The notes under the pieces: model-generated
Seen by the model: only the letters and a program-made list of their open reading frames with translations
Told to the model about the DNA's origin: nothing
Database searches by the model: none
Assembly (NCBI GenBank): GCA_003008705.1
Contig: PDUO01000005.1
Location: 1,181,997 to 1,245,996, forward strand
Reading direction: 5' to 3'
Source of the DNA: Pezicula radicicola
Taxonomy: Eukaryota; Ascomycota; Leotiomycetes; Helotiales; Dermateaceae
Length of the DNA: 64,000 nucleotides
Position numbers and translations under genes: made by a program
In this document: piece after piece, positions 21,567 to 33,375 of the stretch
Layout: each line of letters opens with the position of its first letter
Position numbering within the stretch: the first letter of the stretch is position 1

Positions 21567-24500
21567 GCAAGAGCATGCCACCAGACAGGGTGGGATTGGA
21601 AATTCGACATAGAGAGACACTTGCACACTATTGATATGAGCAGTATAATGAAAAGGCTGCTGCTACTTTGATAATGAATGAGAATCAGTACCTCAAACTA
21701 CACAATCAAATAACATGACTGGGAACAAAAAAAATGAAGATGGGAGTAAATTAAACCACTCAAAACATCAGTGTGCTTCGAGTTTTTAATTTACAACTAT
21801 TAGCTTACTTTGAGTATCCCAAACGTAGTTGAGAATAATGAGAGCATTTCTTGCATCGACTTGGATCAGTAAGAAGACTGAAAGCATTAGTGTGTGCGAA
21901 AATCAAGAATGGTCTGATAAAGCCAATCTTCTAAAGTCATATCCGATGCTCGTAGATACACCGTTTTTGGACACTTGAGCAAAGTAAGAGGTCGAACTGC
22001 CGGATCTTCGAGGTCATGCCCAGAGATTTAAGCCAAATCCTTTGAATCCTGTAAATTCTATAAATCTTATGAACCTAATCCTACTCGTATAAAACCAGTG
22101 CATTTTAGAAACCTTATACATCCGAGATAAATATATTTTTACGAAGGTACAACGCAAAACTAGTGTCGATTCAAACTTAATCATTGGTCCGGAATGAGCT
22201 TGAACTAACTATTTCTGGCAATCCTACACGCAAAAATATAAGCTCTGCTTCATTCTAGACTAGGAGTTGGAATTAATAAGACTTATGCGGTGTAATTTCT
22301 TAGAAAGCGAAAGATCTTCCGTAGAATTCGACACTGCCGGGTAACTCTATCTGAGTAGTTAACTTGATTTGGATAACTTACTTGGTTCGAGTAACTCACT
22401 TGATCCGAGGAAAGGTTTGTAGGTACGAAACTCCAAAGATATACAATACGATATCACCTACAGTTTCAACACTTATAGATAACTCAAAAGCAAACGAAGA
22501 GTCCAAAATATGGAAGGATATTTAGTAGCCATATCCGCAACGATCTGTCTCTTCAATTTGTTTTTTAAAAAAAGGTAGCAATACAAAGAAAGGGTACTCA
22601 AAAAGAAAAGCCCACGAGTACAGAACACGAACTTGAATTCAAAAGGTTTGAACAACCTAACCTGTATATGGTACTATTGAATTCGACAACTCTTAGGAGA
22701 CTGTTGGTATTCCGACTTGAAGATAATTACTGGATCATAGATGAAGCAAAGCCACTCAGTGTAACAAATGCAGACCCGACAATCAGTACTTGAAGTACTT
22801 AAGGAGAACATAAAATCAAACTCGTCTCTGTCGAACTGCTGCTCGTTGCCCCTGAACCGGAAATTCGACTCGCGGAATTGTAGTCTTCAAAATCGGTTTC
22901 AAGAAGAATGGATAGTTTGAATGCTAGATATTGGCTGGGAGACAGCTATATTGTCTCGTGGCACGCTCATGTTGAATTATTCATAAAATCTTAGAAACCA
23001 AGGTTCCGTACCCTCCTACAAAGAACAACCGCCATAAACTTCAACATCCCCTCAATATTGGGTAGTGTGCTAAAGCATGCGACGACCTAGGCTCCCTGAT
23101 TCTAACACTTTGCTACCGCAGCTTCTAGGGTCACAATATTTCCATGACTTCAAAGAGCTTTCATAGTATCACAAATAAGTCCTCTAAAACGCCCATAAAA
23201 TTTTAAGGATAGTGACAATTGGAGACGTGTCGCAAAGGAGCTGCAGAAGCGCTCTTCATACACCCAATTGTGTCAGTACAGGCCAGCATCACTGCAGTAA
23301 CCCGTAACATAGTCAACGCAGTACTGTAAATAACACTGTATGAAGTTCAATTTGCCACCTCTTGGTAAGAGAATGCGGCCAAACTTTCGCAATTGAGAAA
23401 ACTGACGAGGCAAGTCGGGCCTTTGACTCACTCTACTGTCGCAACTGCATCTTACACACCTGTACGGAAAGTACCATTCTTACTAGACCAACGACTCGGA
23501 ATACGAAGCACAGTTTGAAATTACTCTGACGTGTCTGAGTACAGTAGTTGCTGTAACCTCAACAATACCAATGCTCCAGGTAGACCAAAAGTCAAAAATT
23601 CACTTCCGGTAATTTGCTACGGTGGCAAATATATCTTCACAAAAATCGCTATGGTGCCCAATGACTAACCGTGTCGGTAAAGTGATTTTCATCCTCTCGA
23701 TTCCTTCCAGATTTCGCGATTCTGTGCTCAATTCCGGCCAAGGTTTATCGGAACTCCGTCGCTCTATGGTCGCTTAATGCCGACGTCATTGAAGCTGCCA
23801 AGCACTCCTTCTTTGGCTGTTGTTTTAAGCACTGGAATCCTCGGACTTTGTGAACGCTAAAACTCTCGCTCTTAACTCAAAAATATCTTTAAACTTCCGG
23901 AGAAAGCGACAGAGTTCTAGGGGTCTTGGTTTGTGCCTATGAGCGTGTAGTGAGTGAATGCAAGATGTTCACGTCGATGTTTTCATTGGAGGAAATAGAG
24001 TGGTATCCGAGCGGAGGCGGCCTCTATTATTCTAAAAAGGAAGTTGTCCCAGCTTTTGCTACCCGTGTTGAAGAACGGTAATCTAGCATTGACGCTTGCA
24101 AGTTGCAACGCCTCGAACTTGGTCTTATCAGATGCCTCTAATAAGACCGACGAATCCAAGACAGGGTGGATTAAAGCCGACGGTCATACTTCCTACCAAT
24201 AATCCCAACTCATCTCCGCATGTGTACAGATGGCTGTCGTCAAATAGAAGCATACACTCAATTGTAGCAGCTCATCTCCGTAAGCTGTCGAAGATTTATT
24301 GATGGATGTCGTCAAATTTAAGCCGTCTCGGGCAAATAGAGTTCTATAACCCTCATAAGGAATTATTTTTTCTTTCTTTCTGTGAGAACAAAGTTTTAGC
24401 CCAAGTCCGAACCGAACCTCCCGCCCGCCAGTCGCCTCGCTTGAATTTCGCTTTTCCAAAATAAAATGGTGAAAAAGGTCTTCAGGGGTGTTGCGCTTCC

Positions 24501-24903
24501 CACCAACTTGGGAATTTAGGGTCTAGACCATCTACAGTATCAACCACCCATATCGCGAGCCGTTATGATTTCCAGGGCCCAGTTCCCCAGAATTTCAAGA
24601 ATCCCAAGCACTGCTAGCCTCCGCAGAGGATGCTCAATTAGGCATTGTCTCCAACCTCCCGCTTACAATGACGATGCCTGCTCAAAATGATGAGTTACCG
24701 GCAGTTGAACGGAATCTGTATCTCTGCATTAGAAACTCGTAGTTCCTTCGACTGTACCCGTCGGGTATTAATATCAACCATATCTAGCGGCCCATCTCCA
24801 GCTCTCCTCAGTTGTCGTTCACTTTCCTTGACGAACTCATCGTTTGAATCGTCTAGTTATATCTCCAATCCACCTTCGACCGCTAGTCATCCGAGCATTC
24901 GAC
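21567..24903. other. 3.3-kb gene-poor region
   Basis: AT-rich sequence with dense stops and no recognisable domain in any frame. It includes an 18-bp repeat cluster at 22340-22410. The last 300 nt are presumably the promoter of the dioxygenase gene. Confidence 0.55.
22340..22410 (+). repeat. 18-bp repeat cluster
   Basis: Four consecutive units are readable: GGTAACTCTATCTGAGTA, GTTAACTTGATTTG, GATAACTTACTTGGTTCGA and GTAACTCACTTGATCCGA. Confidence 0.7.
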
Positions 24904-26101
24904 ATGCCAACCTTTAGCGACACATCATCCATTAGCTCGAAGTATGGGGATGATATACAACGCGTACCACTTGACACACCTCTTGACGATATAATCCAAC
25001 TTCTGAAACGAGATGGTGGTGTTATCATCGAGAAATTCCTTCCTCATTCCTCGATTGACAAAGCGTATGATGAAATTCGTTCAAAGATGGAGGTGGATAA
25101 GGCATGGAAGGGCAATTTCTTCCCTGTGAGTCTTATGTCTCTCCGTGTCGTCGTTGACTGTCACCTAATACGCTTGTAGCCGGAGACAAAGAGGTGTCCA
25201 GGTATGATCGGTGTCAGTAAAACTTATACCAATGACCAGTTGATGCATCCATTGTATCAAGCCGTCTGCGATCACTTCCTCACGTCGAGGAGCTATTTCT
25301 GGTGGGGCGATGAATGGAAAGAGTCTGTTGCAACACCCCAAGCCCACTCAAGCGTCGCTCTTCAAATAGGCCCTGGGGCAAAGGCACAACCCCTACATAG
25401 AGGTAAGCAACTACACCTTCATTTTCAATACAGGTCATTGTGAAGCCAAAGGAATAGAGTAGCTAATCCTGAGGCGTAGATGACTACCTCCACCATAACA
25501 TCCATACCGAAGTATCCGCTCCCTGGGATGACGAGAGGGATATGAATCGAGAGTCTGCTATAGGTTTGTTCGTCGCAGGAACAGACACCTTTAAAGCCAA
25601 TGGTGCTACACGCTTCATTCCGGGATCTCACCTTTGGGGTAATAATCGAAAGTCACCACCTAATGAAGCGGATACCGTCTATGCTGAGCTTAAGAAAGGC
25701 GACGCATTTATCATGCTAGCGTCTTGTTTCCATGGAGGGTCAGCAAATATGACAAAAGATAATTATCGCTTGGTTTTTGGGACTTTCGTTACCAGAGGAT
25801 GGCTTAGGCAAGAGGAGAATGTACGTCTATTCTGCATCAGGACTTACAGAAATATAAAGCTGATTTGGATCGATGAACAGATGTACCTTGCCGTACCCAA
25901 AGACATGGTCATGAGTTACCCAAGAAAGACACAGCAGTTTATTGGCTACTATGGGGCCGCGCCGGGTTGTGGGCTAGTGGATTTAATGGTGAGCTTATTA
26001 AGAGTATATTCAGCCTGGCAACCATTTGACCAGAATTATAGGACCCAATTTATCAGCTCTATCCGGAAGAGCTTGCCAACGCGCAGCCTGGAGATTTTTG
26101 A
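24904..26101 (+). CDS. Phytanoyl-CoA dioxygenase (PhyH) family enzyme
   Basis: Five exons, join(24904..25125,25180..25402,25480..25820,25881..25988,26042..26101), 317 aa. PhyH proteins are Fe(II)/2-oxoglutarate-dependent hydroxylases; fungal members act on fatty acids or secondary metabolites. Seen here: an N-terminal DGGVIIEKFL segment, the metal-binding HRDD (QPLHRDDYLHHN across the exon 2/3 junction), GATRFIPGSHLWG, a GDAFIMLASCFHGG segment with the distal His, and DNYRLVF with the Arg that binds 2-oxoglutarate. All key residues appear intact. The last exon encodes only 19 residues after LVDLM and ends QPGDF. Neighbours do not suggest a pathway, so the substrate is unknown. Confidence 0.88.
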
Positions 26102-26345
26102 AAAGACATAAAGGGTATGGCGCCAAGATGAAATGATGAATCGTTGAATGAGTTAAGGCAGGTTTTCCTGTGTGCAGTACTGTAGGATACAGAAGGGAGC
26201 TTCAAATTCCAGTTTATTGAGACTAGCAACAGCAAAACTCCAAGTACATATTAGGTGGCGAAATGGAGCATCATGCAAGTGAACAATCTGCTCGAGACCT
26301 CTGAGTATGAGGAACTCAAGAAAAAGAAACTTGTATTAATGTGGG

Positions 26346-29300
26346 TTACCAATCGCCATCAACGCTGTAATCTTCGTTAACGTAACTATCAGTCTCCTGC
26401 GCTGATATATCAACTGTAGCATCAATTGAGGATCCGTCCAGACCTTGATAATCACATTGAGACATACTTATGTCAGCCTCAGCCTCAACCTCGATGTTTG
26501 TGGAATAGTCTACGTTTATGTTTGATCCGTCATCAACAAAGTATGTGTCTGTCGCTAGCGATGCCTGAGTTTCAACCTGTGCATAAGAGGTTTCCTGAGT
26601 GTTAACCTGGGCGGACGAGTACTCTGTGAATGCGTAGTTGTTATCGTTTGTGGCAGTGATAGCGGAGTGGTCACCAAACGACTGTTCTGGCATTTGGTCT
26701 GATAACTGCACATTACTGTACGCTATAGCTTGCTGAGACGAGGCAAAGTCCGGCGAACCGTTTGTATACATAACACTACTGGATATTGACTGATTGATGA
26801 CGGTAGTGGATTGTTCATTGATTGATTGCTCGATTTCTGATGACTGAGCCTCAACGTAAACGCCAGGCGATTGTGTCATAGACGATATAGGATCTGGAAA
26901 CCCACTTGTGTATTCGTTGTCACTAACCAAAGACTGGTTCATGACAGTGATGGATTGATCGTTCGTCGTTTGCTGCAGTTGTTCTGAAGGTTGGGAACTC
27001 GACGTATAGAATAGCGGCTGCGGGGTGATGGACTGAGAGTAGGACGGTTGTCCTGTACCCGAAGAAGCTGAATCCCATTGCGAAGAGACTAGATTCGTTG
27101 CGAGTTGGTCTGATTGTGAACCTTGAAAATCCGATACAGAGTCTGTGTGCTGCTGTGCTTGCTGATATGCTGGTGGAGCATTAGTTTGGTATGATTGATT
27201 GTACTGGCTTTGTGAAGGTTGTTGCTGAGTTTGCGTGAGAGGACGCTGCGGTCGTTCATTAGTCGAGGACTGCTGAATTATCTGTTGGATGCCTTGACCA
27301 AGCTGAAGGATAGTATCATTTGTGGGCGTGGGGGCTAGAGTTCCCTGAGGACGCTGTCCCACAGGACGTCGTCCACTGGGTTGCACTTGTGAATTCCCTA
27401 GAGCATTCGGCCTTCCGGCTGGTAATCCTGTGCCAACGCCTTGAAAATTGGGTTGGTAAGTTGAGTTCGGCCTGGCAGTTATGTTGCCGGTGGTGGTTGG
27501 CACAGTATTATTTGGCCGTGTATACCCTTGAACAACCGTATTGGGCGAGTTGACGCCTTGAATAGTACCTGGTCGCTGTGGATTTCCTCCACTGTTTGCA
27601 GCCACAGAACCTTGGCCTACAGCTGGCTGTCCGTTTTGTTGTGCAGCGTTCTGGTATTGATTATGCACAGCATTCGCTAGTCTTGCGCCTTGGGCTCCTG
27701 ACAACCCCAGAGCCTCTCCAACAACAGCACCACCAACAGTAACAGCAACCTTCTTGCCTGCAGTTCCTTTGAGAAGTTTCACTGCTTTGTTGGCGGTATT
27801 TGCAGCGCCTACTGCAAATCTGGCCGGTATATCTCCTCTGTTCGCTTTTGCAGCAAGGGAGGCAGGAGCGGAGAATATATTCGCCTGGCTTTGTTGTTGC
27901 TGGGGTTGCTGGGGTTGCTGGTGCTGCTGGTGTTGCTGAGTGGTATGGATAACAGAGCCTTGATTACCCGGATTTCCTGCGTAAACCTGGCTCTGCACTT
28001 GCTGGGTATGAGCGTTACTAACATTTGCATGTTGCTGCTGGATAGAATGCTTTCCATAAGTAATTTGAGGCACTTGTCCGGAAGGACTCGTTGTGGTCAA
28101 GGATGCCTGTGTTATAGTTCCATTTGAGTTTTGGATATAGGTAACACCTGGAGACTGAGAAGGCTGTGAACTGGATGCTGGGTGCTGCTGCTGCTGCTGA
28201 ATATTCTGGGGCTGTTGATACTGAATATTCTGGGGATGTTGATGCTGAATATTCTGGGGCTGTTGATGCTGAATATTCTGGGGATGTTGATGCTGAGCAT
28301 TTTGGGATTGTTGATGTTGCGTGTTCTGGGGGGTTTGAAACTGCGTGGCTGGGGCCGCTGTTTGTTGGACTGATATCTGGGGTTGGAAGTGGGTAACACC
28401 ATTGTTATGCTGGATTTGACTTGGTTGGGGATGTGTAAAAAGCTGCGGAGGACGTATATTGACTGTAGAATGAATGTGCTGATTGTATTGGCCTTGCACG
28501 GAATTCTGTGGTTTTGCTGGTGCCGAAGGAGGAGCTGATGGTTGAGGTTGATTCAATGGTTGATAAGTGTAAGTTTGCTGGGACTGAGAAGGAAGTCTGG
28601 GGTAGACTATATATATTCCCGCGTGTATGAGAGGATGGCCGGGAGGCATACCGAAACGTTGAGGATTGTTGGAAGGAGGGGAAGATGCAGGTGGCGCAGG
28701 GGCAGTATAGCTAATGTGACTCGGACCCTGACTTGATACTGATGATGTTGTACTATTTTGAGTCGGAGAGTGCGAAGTTATGTTTTGAAACCCATGTTGA
28801 TTATGAAGCTGAGAAGATATTCTCATTTGCGTCGGGCTGTGACTGTTACCTCCCCCAGGACTTGGTGATGAGACCTGGATTGTATTCTGAGAATGGTGAA
28901 ATGATGGCAAATGTTGGTATGAATCCTGTTGTGTGCTATAAGAGGCAGCCGGCGAGGAAGGAAGTATAGGCGGATAGCCATGCGAAGAATGCAATGAAGG
29001 CGTGGGTGTGCTAGCTATTGAATTTGGTTGGGCTATAGGACTATTTGAAGAAGCCGTAGATTCTGCAGGTTGGTAGCTGTTAAACGTTTGATGTTCTTGA
29101 GGTTTTTGGACATATTGTACTCCCTGCCCAGGTCCTTGAACTCCAGACTGTGGCAAGCTAGACTGAGTGGCCTGAGTGACATTAGACAGCCCGGCCGCTG
29201 AAGACGTCGAAGGTGTGTGCATACGATGAGGATCCGTGTCGCTCTGTGTCCCATTATTGGAAGCTGGAGATAGAGGCTGCTGGGGTGACTGGCTTGCATG

Positions 29301-29940
29301 TGGTGAGCCGGAGTGATCGAGGTTGTTTGTAGGATTAGTGTTCTGCAAGAGAGGTGAGGGTAGATAGCCCTGCTGAATTTGTACAGCAGTCAACAAATGT
29401 TGAGATGGCTGGTAATTCTGCTGCGTTTGAACAGGACTTGAAATTTGAGGTGCTGTCGGGACGCTCGTTGAAGTCAAATTTTGGGATGATTGAGTAGATT
29501 CAGGCCTAGGAGAGGACGACTGTGGGATCGGTTTTCTGGCAAGCTCAGAAAGCCGGCGAATCGGTTGTTGGGCTGGGGTTGTAGGTGCAGGCTGTTTGAC
29601 ATCCGAGATGCTGTCTATGACTGGCCCTGACTCTTGAGATGGTGATATCGAGACTGACTCAAGTTCTTTGACTAGTGGTGTTTCCGTCTGTTCGTCAATA
29701 ATAGTCTGGATGAGATGGTCTCCTGGCTTCGGAAATTGGAGCTGAGTTTGTCCTGTGGGCCTGTAAATGTAGAACCACTCTGGTGGAAGCCCTCAGAATT
29801 AGTATACTCTGGTCTATGTTTGGTCCCTACAAAAAAATATCGAGATCTGATGGCTGCGAGAATATAATATACGTACTTTGGCTTGTTCCGTCATAGTCCG
29901 AATCCCAGCCTGTTGGCAGACTTGGTGCTTGAGGTGGCAT
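26346..29940 (-). CDS. WW-like, Gln/Ser-rich low-complexity protein
   Basis: Two exons, complement(join(26346..29779,29877..29940)), 1165 aa. Exon 1 (21 codons and one base) starts MPPQAPSLPTGWDSDYDG, and the splice continues SQKWFYIYRPTGQTQLQFP. Together these form an N-terminal WW-like motif (residues about 8-40). The second canonical Trp is Leu, so binding to proline ligands is uncertain. Nearly all the rest is Gln, Ser, Asn, Pro and Thr, with almost no charge until the acidic Ser/Gln C-terminal third. Six 8-residue repeats (QNIQHQxP) lie in the middle. One conserved-looking island, KLLKGTAGKKVAVTVGG, interrupts the low-complexity sequence near residue 690. The composition resembles a prion-like or condensate-forming domain. 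The function is unknown. Confidence 0.8.
28185..28328 (-). repeat. 24-bp coding tandem repeat (QNIQHQxP)
   Basis: Six 24-bp units inside the WW-like gene, each encoding an octapeptide of the form QNIQHQ(H/Q)P. The central units differ by one or two residues, suggesting recent expansion by slippage or unequal exchange. Confidence 0.85.
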
Positions 29941-31643
29941 AGTAGACCAGCCCAAGTGGTATATCCCTATCTGCGGGGATGCGCAACAGATTCGACAAAG
30001 CTGGCTTTCTTACTACCGCGTTGACGGACGTATTACTGGACGTAAGTTTATACAGGTGAAAAGGAGCGATTCTGTCTACGGCTTTGTAGCCTTGCAGAAC
30101 AGCAAGTCAAAAGAGGGAGAGAAAGAGTGCAAGCAAAAGCTTAGGTATATAAGAGTATGGAGAAGTGGGGACAGAAAAGGAAGTTCGGGTGAGGCTCCCA
30201 AATATGCCAGCACTCGTGTGGCTTCGAGCTGAGGAGGTGCCAAGGCCGACGGGAGCAAAGACAGGACGCCATCGCAAGATATTGGCTTGGAATGAGAAGA
30301 CGAGGCTGAATTGAGTCCTTTTCTAGAGAAAGAAGATGCCTGATTGGCGGCAGTTAAGGTTGTCTGCTGATGGGGCCGTAAAGTTGTGGGAGGCAGCATC
30401 CACGGTGGCTGCAGGAGCTGAAAACGGTGGTACGAGACAACACTTTTATTCAACGCGCGGGACATTGAGAGGGCGTGTAAAATCTGGGGCACAGTAGCAT
30501 TCAGACAATCTACCGGGTTTTGAGGGGAGATGGGATGGGGGTGATACCGGTAGATAGATGATAGATTAGAAGGTGATGCTTCAGGAACAAAAGCGACTCG
30601 TCGATCTAGTCACGTGAATATAGAATGAGATCCTAATCTCGCTTGCAGACTGACGACATACTCTGTAGGACAAACTGATGAAGCACAACATCATTCGGCG
30701 GCTTCTCCCATCGAAGGCATTAAGGGCTCACGGATGCTTATGGTCGACTCCATTACTGAGAAATAGGCTGTCAGAAATACCACTCTCCAATCCTCCAACT
30801 TACTACCATGACGGTGCTACCCTGCTGCGTAGGCTCCCCTTACGGCCATGACATGTTGGCTCTCTCATCAACTTGTAGTGGCCTTGCGAGTTGAGGGCTA
30901 GTTCCACTTACTCAAAAGTTATTCAAGACGATGGAAGGGTATTGAACTGTTGTGATTGCGTAAGAGGTCATAGAAAATATTCCTGTAAAGACCGAGAATT
31001 GCGCAAAGACAAGTTGAGGTTGGATTGAGAGATCTGACAGCCAAGGTAAACGCCGATAAGGGCTCGTATCTTCTGAATTGTTGTGTTACATCGAGCTGCA
31101 TAAAGAGAGCAAAGGAAGAGGATACTTATCTGAATTTTGCTGGATTTGCATATCATTGAGCCTGTTCGCTTCACCAAGCAATATTACTACTGCTGGCTAC
31201 TGACACACAACGCCACGTGAAGGCCAGACTCATGTTGTGCTCCCTGTACACCATTAGCAAACCAAAATACCGAAAGCACTAAAGAACTGTTAGAAGACAC
31301 CAAGTGGTGCGTGAGAAACTATTGATGATTGTTAGCGCAAAAAAGCAAGGTTGGTGATGGGATTGTTCTGCAGCTAAAGGTACAGAAGATGTTAGATGAA
31401 GGAGGTGGGGCCTTCTTTGGTATGTTGATAGGCGTTGTTCGCTTTTTTGGTGATTGTTTTTTGATTTTGTGAGTTTTTTGATGATTGTTTTTGATACTCT
31501 TGGATGACCAGTCCAAGAGCCTATTTTGTTGGTTTTTTGGTGATTGTTTTATGAGTTTTTAAGTGTTTTTGGTGGAGACCTGTAAAGGAATCCTATTTGA
31601 TGTAAGAAGGAAAGATAGGGATGTTGATACATTACCATGACGT
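29941..31643. other. Intergenic region
   Basis: About 1.7 kb between two minus-strand genes, so it holds the promoter of the WW-like gene. A T-rich direct repeat (TTTTTGGTGATTGTTTTT and variants) lies at 31440-31560. A 138-codon minus-strand frame at 30076-30492 has no domain. Confidence 0.5.
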
Positions 31644-33375
31644 TCAGAAGAACGAAAAGGCAGCATATGCTGCTGCGCCTACTGCCGCTACACTGAGAGC
31701 TTGTTAGTGATGGTCGAAACGGAGATGGGAGATTGAAAGCTTACAGTGCAGCAGGGCGCAGGAGGCTGAACCATGAAGTGGTAGGGGTGAATACCAGTAT
31801 CTTATCTTCATCTGGCCATGAGCCAGGAATGGGGTCACTGGAATTGTCACCGTGAGCTTTATTGGGAGATGAAATACCAATAGAAGGGGAGCAGTGGGAT
31901 GTGGAGGCAGGTGACACTTCTCTAGTCCTGGTGAGCTCTTCGGTGGTAGTAACGGAAACCTCAGGAATGGACCCTTCCTGGCTCCTGGATAGCTCCTGGA
32001 TGGGTAGAGGGTCGTCCTGAAGTTGTGGTCCTAGAGCCGGTTCAGGAGAGATTTCCGAAGAAATCGGTCTGGGCGAGTATGCACCAGGTCCTGTAGCCGG
32101 TTTTGGAGAAGGAGACGGGGCTCGGGAACGGATGATGCGTGGTTTGGTCCTGGTAATCCGGACGATGCGAGGCTTGTCAGGATCCGGAGCATGGCCAACC
32201 CATTTGTCCAACCAGGCCGGTTGACGTGGAATAGGATTTGGGATAGTCCTATCCACTGGGGTCATAAGTCTTGGAGCTGGAGCCACGCGAGGCTTAATAG
32301 GATCCGGAGTATGGCCAACCCATTTGTCCAACCAGGCTGGTTGACGTGGATTTGGGATATTCCTCTCTACTGGAGCCATAACTCTTGGAGTTGGTGCCAC
32401 ATAGTAGCAAGGACTCTCAAAGGGATTAGTATAATCAGAAGGAGGAGCATAATCAGAAACAGACGCAGGGTTGAGTGACGTTTCAAGGCATGGCCATGGA
32501 GCTGGTGTCATTGGAGGGGAGGGGTGAGCCTCATCAATGAAGGCAAGGTCACAAAAGGACGAAGCGGCTTCAGACTCCACAGGAGCTGGCAGACTAACAT
32601 CCACCCTCAATGAGGTTGGCCTCTTTCCTCTAGCAAATCTGGAAGGTCTTCGCCGCACTGCAGCTGGTCTACCGATATGTATGCTAATAGAAGCATCGCT
32701 GGGCGACACTGAAGGAGACCTATGGAAGCCCCTTGGGATCTTCGCCGAAGGTTCATGAGGCAAGTAGTCTTCCGGCTCGAAAATATCAAAAGCAGAAAGT
32801 GGCAAAGGGGAGTTGGAAACGCGAACAAAAGCAGGTACAGGAGTGACCTCACCACCCACTGGGCATAGAGGCATGGATGCAGCGTGAGCTTCAGCACGAC
32901 GCAATGCGACGACCTCAGCAAAGACCGATGGTATCGTGTCCGTAGACGCGACAAAGGAGTCGATGGAAGGAAGTGGTTGACTTACGCCCAAGTCACTGAC
33001 CTGGCTTGGTACGACCACGGGTATGGAAGTACCGACGCAAGAGTTTGAGACAAGCTCTGGATCCATCCTGGCCAGGTCCATATGTGGTTGTGTATCCTTA
33101 GGTTCCTTTTGGTGGTCAGCCAATTGGAGGGATGACAAGATATGGCTCGAGGGAGGGTTAAAGGTGGTTCGCAGAGGGGCCATGTTGTCCAGTGGCCAAG
33201 GGTTCCTAGTCCGGAAACGCGAACGCGTTGAAGAGGACTCAGAGGGAGTTGTTCCAAGGTCCGGTCGAGAAAGGTAGACGGGAGGAACTGGAAAATTGTC
33301 AATGGGGTGAAGGACTTGATACCTTCGGCGCGTAGCCGTCATTGGAGAGGTCAGTGTCCGCTGGAAGTGAGACAT
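31644..33375 (-). CDS. Disordered protein with hydrophobic C-terminal tail
   Basis: Two exons, complement(join(31644..31692,31745..33375)), 559 aa, not recognised. I start at ATG 33375 (MSHFQRTLTSPM, A at -3) and not at the upstream in-frame ATG 33543, whose extension is a low-complexity, leader-like stretch. The protein is Pro/Ser/Arg-rich and predicted to be disordered. Residues in the second half include two copies of a 38-40-residue repeat around RQPAWLDKWVGHTPDP. The last exon is only 16 codons. It turns the end into SLLRPAALVAAVGAAAYAAF, a short hydrophobic segment at the extreme C terminus that resembles a tail anchor. The GTAAGC donor and CTCTCAG acceptor are good. No function is proposed. 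Confidence 0.7.
32168..32401 (-). repeat. 120-bp coding direct repeat, two copies
   Basis: The copy at 32168-32287 recurs at 32288-32401 with a 6-bp deletion and scattered changes. Each copy encodes the RQPAWLDKWVGHxPDP region of the tail-anchored protein. Coding frame is kept in both. Confidence 0.85.

Noticed and set aside
24096..24302. Small plus-strand frame before the dioxygenase
   Set aside because: Low-information sequence without homologous motifs, in AT-rich intergenic DNA.
30076..30492. 138-codon minus-strand frame
   Set aside because: No recognisable domain, Pro/Ser/Leu-rich composition in promoter DNA, no splice partners.
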